5,756 bases of DNA from an uncultured Bacteroidota bacterium. Its GTDB lineage: Bacteria; Bacteroidota; Bacteroidia; Chitinophagales; Chitinophagaceae. The notes below the pieces were generated by a model. The model was not told the DNA's origin and did not search any database. It worked only from the letters and a program-made list of their open reading frames with translations. Of the stretch, positions 1 through 5,756 are shown in pieces; position 1 is the stretch's first letter, and the number at the start of each line of letters is the position of its first letter. The position numbers were made by a program, and so were the translations under genes. The DNA lies in the NCBI GenBank assembly GCA_903944755.1, contig CAJATB010000032.1, positions 1 through 5,756 on the forward strand, in the 5' to 3' direction.

Positions 1-2520
1 AAGGCTTCTGGCGTTCAAGTAATTAGGTCTTCGGGTCAGCCACAAGCAGGATTTAGTATACGTGTTCGTGGTACTTCTTCCATCACATCCGGTAGTGATC
101 CATTATATATGGTGGATGGTGTTCCAACTTATAATACAAGTGAAATTAATCCTGCCGATATCGAAAGTATCACCATATTAAAAGACGCTTCTTCTGCAGC
201 TATTTTTGGAAGTAGTGGTGCGAATGGTGTTGTGTTAATTACTACTAAGAGAGGTAAAAATCAAAAGTTAAAATTAACCTATAACGCTACTGCAACAGTT
301 TCAAGTGCATGGAAGAAAATGGACGTGCTTAATGCAAGTCAGTTTAAGGACCTAGCAACTGAAATGGGAGGCTCAACCGACTGGTCAAAGTTAACAGCAA
401 ACACCAACTGGCAGGACGAGATATTCAGAAATGCAATTTCTCAAAACCACCAATTGTCTGCAACTGGCGGAAATGAAAAAACCACTTATTATGTATCAGG
501 ATCTTTTAATGACCAAAACGGTATTGTATTAAACAATAGCTTGAAGCGTACTACATTAAAAGCAAACATAGACCATCAATTAAGCAAAGCAATTAAATTA
601 GGAACAAGCGTTTCATATGATAATGTAACAGACATTGATGTTTCTGAGAATAACAGAAATGGTGTAATTACAAGATTGTATACATCTATTCCTAATATAG
701 GAATTAGAGATGCGGAGAATCCTGCCATGTATGCAAGAAGCCCTTTCATTAATGACTTAGAAAACCCGGTTTCAACTGTATACCAACCCGATCATTTAAA
801 CAAAAACAGCAGATTATTTGGTAATGTTTATGCTGAAGCAGAATTACTAAAAGGATTAAAAATAAAAAGTTTATTTGGTGCAGAAAATTCAGAAGGAAAA
901 TATACTTCTTTTCAAGACGCTGTTCAAACAAGGTATGGTAAATCAAGTGCTGGATTAGCAAGTGAAAATACGTACAAGTATAAATATTGGATTTCTGAAA
1001 ATACAGCAAATTACAATAAGGTAATTAAACAACATAATGTAAGCGCTTTAGCCGGTTATATTGTTTCAAGAGAAGAAACGGATAACTTATACAAGTCGTC
1101 ACGTGACTTTACTGCTGCTGGCACAAGCCAAAATGTAGACGACGGTAAAATAAAATCCGTACCTACACCTTACTATGTTCAAAAATCTCACCAATCCTTT
1201 ATCGGTCGTTTGAACTATGTATTTGATGATAAATATTATATCACAAGTAATTTTAGAGCAGATGGTTCAGGCCAGTTTTCTGCAAAAAATAAATGGGGTT
1301 ATTTCCCTTCTTTTTCAGGAGGCTGGAGATTGTCCAAAGAAAGTTTCTTTAAAAACATAAAGGGCATTAGCGAATTTAAGTTACGTGCTGGCTGGGGTAT
1401 TGTTGGTAACGACCGTGCACAACCCTATGCCTGGTATGGTATTGTTGATACAATGCAGAAATATATTATCGGCGGAAATATGAACACTGCTTATATTCCA
1501 ACAACTATTGAAAACACCGACCTGCGTTGGGAAAAAACAACACAGTTAGATATTGGTATTGATGTAGCATTCTTAAATAATCGTGTAATGTTTACAGCCG
1601 ATTATTACGAGAAGAAAACAAATGACATGCTGTTAAGCGTGCCAATGCCTACAAGTACTGGTTTCTCGAGTGCATTGCAAAATGCGGGTAGCATGGAAAA
1701 CAAAGGTTTTGAATTTCAGATTAGCACGAAAAATATAGTAAGTTCTAATTTCGTTTGGAATTCCGACTTCAATATTTCATTTAACAAAAACAAAGTAATT
1801 GACATTGTTGGAAGTACATTAAAGACGGGTACCATTAACCCGGCTGGTAGTGATTTTAATACTGCAATTGTACAAGAAGGAAAACCATTGGGTTCGTTCT
1901 TTGGAAAAATTTCAAAAGGTGTTGACCCTGCAACGGGCATGATTGACTTTTTGAAAAATGCAAGTGGTGCCGATAGCGTAGGTATAATTGGTGACGCTAA
2001 TCCGCAATTCATATATGGATTTAGCAACTCGTTCCGTTATAAAAACTGGTCATTAGATTTATTTTTACAAGGTGTACAAGGCAATCAAATATTTAATGGC
2101 ACACGCGTATTGTCTGAATCTATGTCTTTAATTATGAATCAGTCGGCAAGTGTTTTAAATAGGTGGAAGCATGCAGGTGATATTACTAGCATTCCTAAGT
2201 CAACACCAAATAATGTAGTTAACTCAACACCGTCGTCTCGTTTTATTGAGGACGGTTCTTACTTAAGGTTAAAGTCGTTGACATTAAGTTATAACGTAAA
2301 GTCGCCTACTTTAAACAAGTTGAAAGTTAGTCGTTGTTTGATTTATTTAACAGCAGAAAACCTGCTTACATTCACTAAATACAGTGGCTTCGACCCAGAA
2401 GTAAGTGCATTTAGTAATAAGAGCCAGTCTGCAAGAAATCAGAACACGGCTCCTGGTGTGGATTTTGGAACATATCCTCAAGCTAGAGAGTTTGTATTTG
2501 GTTTAAATATTTCATTTTAA
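1..2520 (+). CDS. SusC/RagA family TonB-linked outer-membrane receptor (5' end missing)
   Basis: The reading frame is open from base 1, so the first in-frame ATG at 109 is internal: the codons before it already encode plug-domain sequence (IRVRGTSSI, then PLYMVDGVP). The visible part is 839 residues. Family members are about 1000 residues, so the signal peptide, the carboxypeptidase-regulatory-like domain and the start of the plug are missing. Family landmarks in fragment numbering are the plug and SusC signature at about 4-86 (INPADIESITILKDAS, then GANGVVLITTKRG), RAGWGIVGN at 462-470, GDANPQFIYGF from 664, FIEDGSYLRLKSLTLSYN from 748, TAENLLTFTKYSGFDPEV from 784, and a terminal Phe after VFGLNIS, as expected for Bam-assembled barrels. 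Family knowledge: such proteins are TonB-driven barrels importing oligosaccharides, peptides or other large nutrients across the outer membrane, with the SusD partner as lid. The substrate cannot be told from the sequence. The frame is intact, with no frameshift or internal stop. Confidence 0.97.
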   Translation, partial: KASGVQVIRSSGQPQAGFSIRVRGTSSITSGSDPLYMVDGVPTYNTSEINPADIESITILKDASSAAIFGSSGANGVVLITTKRGKNQKLKLTYNATATVSSAWKKMDVLNASQFKDLATEMGGSTDWSKLTANTNWQDEIFRNAISQNHQLSATGGNEKTTYYVSGSFNDQNGIVLNNSLKRTTLKANIDHQLSKAIKLGTSVSYDNVTDIDVSENNRNGVITRLYTSIPNIGIRDAENPAMYARSPFINDLENPVSTVYQPDHLNKNSRLFGNVYAEAELLKGLKIKSLFGAENSEGKYTSFQDAVQTRYGKSSAGLASENTYKYKYWISENTANYNKVIKQHNVSALAGYIVSREETDNLYKSSRDFTAAGTSQNVDDGKIKSVPTPYYVQKSHQSFIGRLNYVFDDKYYITSNFRADGSGQFSAKNKWGYFPSFSGGWRLSKESFFKNIKGISEFKLRAGWGIVGNDRAQPYAWYGIVDTMQKYIIGGNMNTAYIPTTIENTDLRWEKTTQLDIGIDVAFLNNRVMFTADYYEKKTNDMLLSVPMPTSTGFSSALQNAGSMENKGFEFQISTKNIVSSNFVWNSDFNISFNKNKVIDIVGSTLKTGTINPAGSDFNTAIVQEGKPLGSFFGKISKGVDPATGMIDFLKNASGADSVGIIGDANPQFIYGFSNSFRYKNWSLDLFLQGVQGNQIFNGTRVLSESMSLIMNQSASVLNRWKHAGDITSIPKSTPNNVVNSTPSSRFIEDGSYLRLKSLTLSYNVKSPTLNKLKVSRCLIYLTAENLLTFTKYSGFDPEVSAFSNKSQSARNQNTAPGVDFGTYPQAREFVFGLNISF

Positions 2521-2539
2521 TTCTTAAATCGACAAAAAC

Positions 2540-4069
2540 ATGAAAAAAAATATTCTATATAAAAGCCTTCTGGTATTATCTATATCAATGGTTTCCTTAT
2601 CGTGCGAGAAATTCTTAGACGATAAGCCTAAAACATCCTTAACAACAGGTAATTCTTATTCAACTGCTAACGATATTGAAAGTGTTTTAACGGGTTGTTA
2701 TAACATATTTTACGGCACCGATTATTATCAGTGGGAGTATATAATGATGAGTGAAGTGAGGTCCGACAACGCCTATCCTGGTGGCAACAATGAAGAAACT
2801 TTTTTCGACTATGACCGCTTCAATTTACCGGCTAGCAATTCACATAACTATGTAAACTGGGGTAATTTATACAAGGGTATTGCCAGGGCAAATATTCTCT
2901 TGAATAAAATTGCAGAAGTAACTGACCCAGCATTAACTGCAGATAGAAGAAAACAAATAATTGGTGAAGCAAGTTTTTTACGCGCATACCATTATTTTCA
3001 ATTGGTTAAATTGTATGGTGGCGTTCCATTGGAGTTACAGTCAAATACAGCTAACCCTACTTCTACGCGTAAAGCGAGGGCTACAGAAAAAGAAGTGTAT
3101 GATCAAATCAATGCTGATTTATTAGTAGCAGTCGCTAACCTTCCGGATGCTTATTCAACAGGTTCTGTAAGCAAAGTGCGCGCGACTAAAGGCGCTGCTA
3201 ATGCATTGCTAGCAAAAGCTTGGGCACAAAGAACAGACAGGGATTATACCGAAGTATTAAAATATACGAATGCCGTAATTACTGGCGCTGGTGGTTATTC
3301 TTTATTAGCTAGTTATGATCATCTTTTCGATGGTGCGCATGATTATAATGCAGAATCTATTTTAGAAGTTCCTTATGAGGAAGGAAACTGGTCAGCCTCT
3401 AGCTGGGGCATTCAACTTTATTTAGCACCAGAAGACGGGTGGCAAAAATATTGTGTTCCTTCTAAGAACCTAGTAGCAGCATTTGATGCTCAAGGAGATA
3501 ACGTTCGTAAAAATGCAAACATTATTTTTATGAAGAAGGATGCTAATGGTGATCCAATTGCATGGCCTGACGAAAACTGGAATCCATGTCAAGATCCTAC
3601 AGTTGGCATTCCATTTAATTACAAAGCAAAACATGCAGGTGGATGGGCAAGTGGTGATAACTATTACTTCTTGCGTTTAGGAGACATTGTTTTATTAAAA
3701 GCAGAAGCACAAAACGAAACTGGTGCAACCGCGGCCGCAATAACAACTTTGAACACTATTCGCACAAGAGCTGGTTTAGCTGCATTGTCAACTTCAATGA
3801 GCAAAGCAGAAGCTAAAACAGCTATCTTAAACGAAAGAAGGTTAGAATTAGCTTTTGAGGCACAACGTTGGGATGACTTAGTTAGAGCGGGAGTTGCTAC
3901 TACAACAATGCTTGCGTTGAATGAAGTTACTTATACATGTGTTGGAGGTAATGCAGGACCAGCTGTTAAAATGGACTATAGTAAGTGTAATCAGAATCGT
4001 TGGATTTATCCAATCCCTCAATTGGAAATAGACGCGAATCCAAACTTGAAACAAAACCCTGGTTATTAG
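2540..4069 (+). CDS. SusD/RagB family outer-membrane nutrient-binding lipoprotein
   Basis: This 509-residue protein is the lipoprotein partner of the SusC-like receptor 19 bases upstream; the pair is certainly one operon. Residues 1-21 are a signal peptide (KKN, then a hydrophobic stretch) ending at VSLSC. Cys22 is the predicted lipidated residue, followed by EKFLDDKP, the acidic start typical of surface-exposed SusD proteins. The helical TPR-like body is recognisable by EASFLRAYHYFQLVKLYGG (143-161) and RATKGAANALLAKAW (214-228). The C-terminal SusD_RagB region shows YFLRLGDIVLLKAEAQNE (376-393), NERRLELAFEAQRWDDLVRAG (431-451), and the closing YPIPQLEIDANPNLKQNPGY (490-509). Length is normal and the gene looks complete. 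Family knowledge: SusD proteins bind substrate at the cell surface and act as a hinged lid on the SusC barrel. The ligand is unknown. Five cysteines besides Cys22 (53, 305, 350, 467, 483) are a slight oddity. No Shine-Dalgarno motif precedes the ATG, as is usual in Bacteroidota. Confidence 0.97.
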   Translation: MKKNILYKSLLVLSISMVSLSCEKFLDDKPKTSLTTGNSYSTANDIESVLTGCYNIFYGTDYYQWEYIMMSEVRSDNAYPGGNNEETFFDYDRFNLPASNSHNYVNWGNLYKGIARANILLNKIAEVTDPALTADRRKQIIGEASFLRAYHYFQLVKLYGGVPLELQSNTANPTSTRKARATEKEVYDQINADLLVAVANLPDAYSTGSVSKVRATKGAANALLAKAWAQRTDRDYTEVLKYTNAVITGAGGYSLLASYDHLFDGAHDYNAESILEVPYEEGNWSASSWGIQLYLAPEDGWQKYCVPSKNLVAAFDAQGDNVRKNANIIFMKKDANGDPIAWPDENWNPCQDPTVGIPFNYKAKHAGGWASGDNYYFLRLGDIVLLKAEAQNETGATAAAITTLNTIRTRAGLAALSTSMSKAEAKTAILNERRLELAFEAQRWDDLVRAGVATTTMLALNEVTYTCVGGNAGPAVKMDYSKCNQNRWIYPIPQLEIDANPNLKQNPGY

Positions 4070-4101
4070 TTTTGAAATAATAATAGTTTATAGTTAAAGT
4101 T

Positions 4102-4133
4102 AAAGAGCCCCGATTTTATAATCGGGGCTCTTT
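4102..4133. terminator. Hairpin terminator between the susD-like gene and msrB
   Basis: A perfect 13-bp inverted repeat has arms AAAGAGCCCCGAT (4102-4114) and ATCGGGGCTCTTT (4121-4133). The six-base loop TTTATA can close by one more T-A pair. A T-run (4131-4134) sits at the plus-strand 3' side, so it fits a Rho-independent terminator for the receptor operon, 32 bases after the SusD-like stop. Read from the other strand it lies 32 bases past the msrB stop and is followed by a weaker U-rich stretch, so it may serve both convergent genes. Confidence 0.88.
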
Positions 4134-4165
4134 TGGTAAATAAGGGGGAGGATAAAAAGCTTCGG

Positions 4166-4702
4166 TTATTTTTTCTCCAAAGCAAGTACAACACCATTAA
4201 TACAATAACGTAACCCAGTTGGAGGAGGGCCGTCTTCAAAAACATGGCCTAAATGCGCCTTGCATTTTCCACATTGCACCTCGGTCCTGTTCATGCCATG
4301 GGTGTTATCGGGTGTATAAATAAGTGCACTTTTTGTAATAGGGTCAAAAAAGCTAGGCCAGCCACAGCCACTATCAAATTTAGTGTTGCTTTGAAACAGG
4401 GCATTGCCGCAGGCCACACAATGGTAAGTGCCCACTTCTTTTGACGTTTCAAAGGGGCTAGTAAAAGGGCGTTCGGTGCCTTTTTCTCGTGCCACTTGAT
4501 ATATTTCCGGGCTTAAAATTTGCTTCCAAAGGCTATCTGGTATTGCAAGCGGCTCCTTGCTGTTCGGATTATAGTAGGTGTTTTTTTTGTCTTGCATAGC
4601 TAATATGGTTTGGTTGCCTTTTTTTGGTCCTTGGGCACAAGCTGTTGTGCTAATTAAAAGTAGTAGGTAAATAAATTGGATTGGGTGTTTCATATACTTC
4701 AT
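4166..4702 (-). CDS. msrB: Exported peptide-methionine (R)-S-oxide reductase MsrB
   Basis: This 178-residue protein reduces the R epimer of methionine sulfoxide in proteins. The MsrB domain spans about 52-176 and is complete. Structural zinc pairs are C95-V-A-C98 and C144-G-K-C147. SGCGWPSF (111-118) carries the probable resolving Cys113. The family signature continues with HGMNRTEVQCGKC and AHLGHVFEDGPPPTG, and RYCINGV (165-171) holds the catalytic Cys167. Residues 1-22 form an export signal: basic start, hydrophobic core FIYLLLLIS, then TTACAQ. Cys22 may be lipidated, but the lipobox is imperfect (Thr at -3), and signal peptidase I cleavage after Ala23 (A-C-A) is an alternative. Either way the enzyme should act outside the cytoplasm, so it would need an envelope reductant. 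Starts at Met1 or Met4 (base 4693) are both possible. It is divergent from adk and convergent with the receptor operon, so it is probably monocistronic. Confidence 0.95.
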   Translation of the reverse strand: MKYMKHPIQFIYLLLLISTTACAQGPKKGNQTILAMQDKKNTYYNPNSKEPLAIPDSLWKQILSPEIYQVAREKGTERPFTSPFETSKEVGTYHCVACGNALFQSNTKFDSGCGWPSFFDPITKSALIYTPDNTHGMNRTEVQCGKCKAHLGHVFEDGPPPTGLRYCINGVVLALEKK

Positions 4703-4777
4703 AAAAATACTAACAAGTATTCATAAATATTGTTCAGTCTTTGCAAATTCCTTCTACAATATTATTCGCTAGTTCTG

Positions 4778-4785
4778 TATCTTTG
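4778..4785 (+). promoter_or_regulatory. Bacteroidota-type -7 promoter element for adk (TATCTTTG)
   Basis: TATCTTTG matches the TAnnTTTG consensus of the -7 element used by the primary sigma factor of Bacteroidota. It ends 16 bases before the adk ATG, so transcription would start about 10 bases upstream of the gene, giving a very short leader. I see no good TTG -33 element at the expected 17-23 base spacing; the nearest TTTG (4740-4743) is too far away. The position and exact core match make it plausible, but not certain. Confidence 0.55.
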
Positions 4786-4801
4786 TAGTCAATCTTTATC
4801 T

Positions 4802-5377
4802 ATGTTTAATTTAATCTTGTTTGGCCCTCCGGGCAGTGGCAAAGGAACCCAGAGTGAAAACATTATTGCAGCGTATGGTTTGCAGCACCTTTCAACAGGA
4901 AATTTATTAAGAACGGAAATTACCAATCAAACAACATTGGGCCTAGAAGCAAAAAGATTAATGGACCAGGGACAATTAGTACCCGATCAGGTAGTAATAG
5001 GCATGGTAGGCAATTTTATAGATGCACATCCCGAAGCGAAAGGCTTTTTATTTGACGGCTTTCCGCGTACAACAGCACAATGTGTTGCATTAGATGCATT
5101 ATTAAAAGAAAAAGCAAGCGAGATAAATATTGTTTTAGCATTAGAAGTAAGCGAAGAAGAATTAGTAAAAAGGTTACTAGGACGAGGCGCTACATCAGGT
5201 AGAAGCGATGACATTAATGAGGATATTATTCGTGCAAGAATAAAGGAGTACCACGATAAAACAACCGCTGTAGCTACCTATTATGCGCAGTTTAATAAAG
5301 TAGTGCATGTTAAAGGAGAAGGCACCATAGAAAGTATTTATGCCGACCTGAAAAAAGAAATAGACGAAAGAATTTAA
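4802..5377 (+). CDS. adk: Adenylate kinase (short-LID form)
   Basis: This 191-residue cytoplasmic enzyme interconverts ATP + AMP and 2 ADP. The start is ATG at 4802: an upstream in-frame TTG at 4730 would add 24 residues not seen in the family, would overlap the promoter element, and would place the phosphate loop too far in. The sequence begins MFNLILFGPPGSGKGTQ, with the Walker A loop at 8-16. STGNLLR (31-37) is the AMP-binding segment, LFDGFPRT (83-90) is the conserved adenylate kinase signature, and RLLGRG (124-129) leads into a short LID (SGRSDD, 132-137) with no four-cysteine zinc insert. R144, R146 and Y150 follow in the family's RxRxxxY-like segment. One oddity is Asn34 where most relatives have Asp in STGD. 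Transcription is probably monocistronic, ending at the hairpin at 5393-5431. No Shine-Dalgarno motif precedes the start. Confidence 0.96.
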   Translation: MFNLILFGPPGSGKGTQSENIIAAYGLQHLSTGNLLRTEITNQTTLGLEAKRLMDQGQLVPDQVVIGMVGNFIDAHPEAKGFLFDGFPRTTAQCVALDALLKEKASEINIVLALEVSEEELVKRLLGRGATSGRSDDINEDIIRARIKEYHDKTTAVATYYAQFNKVVHVKGEGTIESIYADLKKEIDERI

Positions 5378-5392
5378 GATAAGTACTTACAC

Positions 5393-5431
5393 AAAAAAGG
5401 ATCAAAGTAAAATTTACTTTGATCCTTTTTT
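5393..5431. terminator. Bidirectional hairpin terminator between adk and fabG
   Basis: A perfect inverted repeat is centred on base 5412. The left arm runs from AAAAAAGGATC and the right arm ends GATCCTTTTTT; every base pairs out to 5393 and 5431 apart from the unpaired central loop. On the plus strand the stem is followed by seven T (5426-5432), and on the minus strand by six T (complement of 5393-5398). It lies 15 bases after the adk stop and 19 bases past the stop of the convergent fabG, so it can terminate both genes. Confidence 0.92.
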
Positions 5432-5450
5432 TATAGCAGGTATTTTGATA

Positions 5451-5756
5451 TTAAATATTCAATCCACCACAAGCGCTAATAACTTGTCCTGTAACATAAC
5501 TACTCATATCACTTGCTAAAAACAAAGTAGTATTTGCAATTTCTTCAGCTTTACCAAAACGGCCCAATGGAATTTTCTCTAAAAAGGCTTTACCCGCTTC
5601 GCCTTCGTTTAAATAATGTGTCATGTCGGTCTCAACAAATCCAGGCGCAATTGCATTACATCTAATATTGCGACTTCCTAATTCAAGTGCAATAGATTTT
5701 GTAAAACCAATAATACCGGCTTTGCTAGCAGCATAACTACTTTGTCCTGCATTACC
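5451..5756 (-). CDS. fabG: 3-oxoacyl-[acyl-carrier-protein] reductase FabG, C-terminal part (5' end outside window)
   Basis: The minus strand is open from the window edge (base 5756) to a TAA at 5451-5453 and encodes 101 residues, about the last two fifths of a protein usually near 248 residues. The fragment starts GNAGQSSYAASKAGIIGFTK, which contains the short-chain dehydrogenase catalytic Y-x-x-x-K (Tyr8 at bases 5733-5735, Lys12 at 5721-5723). NAIAPGFVETDM follows, then IPLGRFGKAEEIA, FLASDMSSYVTGQVI and the C-terminal CGGLNI, an ending typical of FabG. Family knowledge: FabG reduces 3-oxoacyl-ACP with NADPH in fatty-acid elongation in the cytoplasm. The Rossmann nucleotide-binding part and the catalytic Ser are outside the window, so another short-chain dehydrogenase is not fully excluded, though the C-terminus strongly favours FabG. 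It is convergent with adk. Confidence 0.88.
   Translation of the reverse strand, partial: GNAGQSSYAASKAGIIGFTKSIALELGSRNIRCNAIAPGFVETDMTHYLNEGEAGKAFLEKIPLGRFGKAEEIANTTLFLASDMSSYVTGQVISACGGLNI

Noticed and set aside
109..111. ATG at 109 as the true start of the SusC-like gene
   Set aside because: Upstream in-frame codons 1-108 encode conserved plug sequence (IRVRG, PLY), so this Met is internal and the gene begins before the window.
749..1009. Minus-strand open frame of 86 codons inside the SusC-like gene
   Set aside because: It lies wholly opposite a strongly conserved receptor gene, and its product is a low-complexity string rich in Leu, Ile and Phe with no recognisable domain. It is a shadow of the plus-strand codons.
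1716..2027. Minus-strand open frame of 103 codons inside the SusC-like gene
   Set aside because: It is fully antisense to conserved barrel sequence, has no family resemblance, and has no promoter or neighbouring partner.
4090..4104. Short tandem GTTAAA repeats before the first terminator
   Set aside because: There are only two copies in AT-rich sequence, with no sign of a larger repeat or attachment site.
4142..4151. AAGGGGGAGG resembling a strong ribosome binding site
   Set aside because: No plausible plus-strand gene starts just after it; it sits between a terminator and the msrB stop, and genes here do not use Shine-Dalgarno motifs.
4253..4444. Plus-strand open frame of 63 codons across msrB
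   Set aside because: It is antisense to the zinc and active-site region of a well-conserved MsrB; its cysteines only mirror that region.
4730..4801. N-terminal extension of adk from a TTG at 4730
   Set aside because: The extra 24 residues (FSLCKFLLQYY...) are not part of the family, and the frame runs through the TATCTTTG promoter element. ATG at 4802 gives the standard start FNLILFGPPGSGKGT.
4987..5214. Minus-strand open frame of 75 codons inside adk
   Set aside because: It is antisense to conserved adenylate kinase sequence and has no recognisable product.
5380..5389. Ten-base palindrome TAAGTACTTA after adk
   Set aside because: Palindromes of this length are expected several times by chance in 5.7 kb, and it lies between a stop codon and a terminator where an operator is unlikely.

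Overview
The window looks like chromosomal DNA from a Bacteroidota bacterium. The evidence is an adjacent SusC/RagA and SusD/RagB gene pair (an architecture essentially confined to that phylum), AT-rich sequence, start codons without Shine-Dalgarno motifs, a TAnnTTTG-type promoter element in front of adk, and a short-LID adenylate kinase of the kind common there. A Chitinophagaceae or Sphingobacteriia-like member is my guess from sequence style; it is not proven.

Layout: (1) Bases 1-2520 carry the 3' part of a SusC/RagA-type TonB-dependent outer-membrane receptor whose N-terminus lies outside the window. (2) Bases 2540-4069 carry its SusD/RagB lipoprotein partner, 19 bases downstream and surely cotranscribed. 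(3) A perfect GC-rich hairpin (4102-4133) closes this unit and separates it from the convergent msrB. (4) Bases 4166-4702, minus strand, encode a methionine sulfoxide reductase B with an export signal. (5) A 99-base divergent intergenic region (4703-4801) holds a TATCTTTG promoter element. (6) Bases 4802-5377, plus strand, encode adenylate kinase. (7) A second, very long perfect hairpin (5393-5431) with T-tracts on both sides separates adk from the convergent gene. (8) Bases 5451-5756, minus strand, encode the C-terminal 101 residues of a FabG-type 3-oxoacyl-ACP reductase, cut by the window edge.

How the genes relate: SusC and SusD form one outer-membrane uptake machine (lipoprotein lid on a TonB-driven barrel). 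Its substrate cannot be read from this sequence, and no glycoside hydrolase, peptidase, sulfatase or regulator follows it on the 3' side. The other three genes are housekeeping or stress functions (protein repair outside the cytoplasm, nucleotide balance, fatty-acid elongation), each apparently its own transcription unit. There is no 300-base stretch without a gene, and I see no RNA gene, mobile element, CRISPR array or attachment site. I found no convincing novel system. The observations below are modest: an apparently enzyme-free 3' end of the susCD unit, an exported MsrB, two bidirectional terminators, and a few residue-level oddities.
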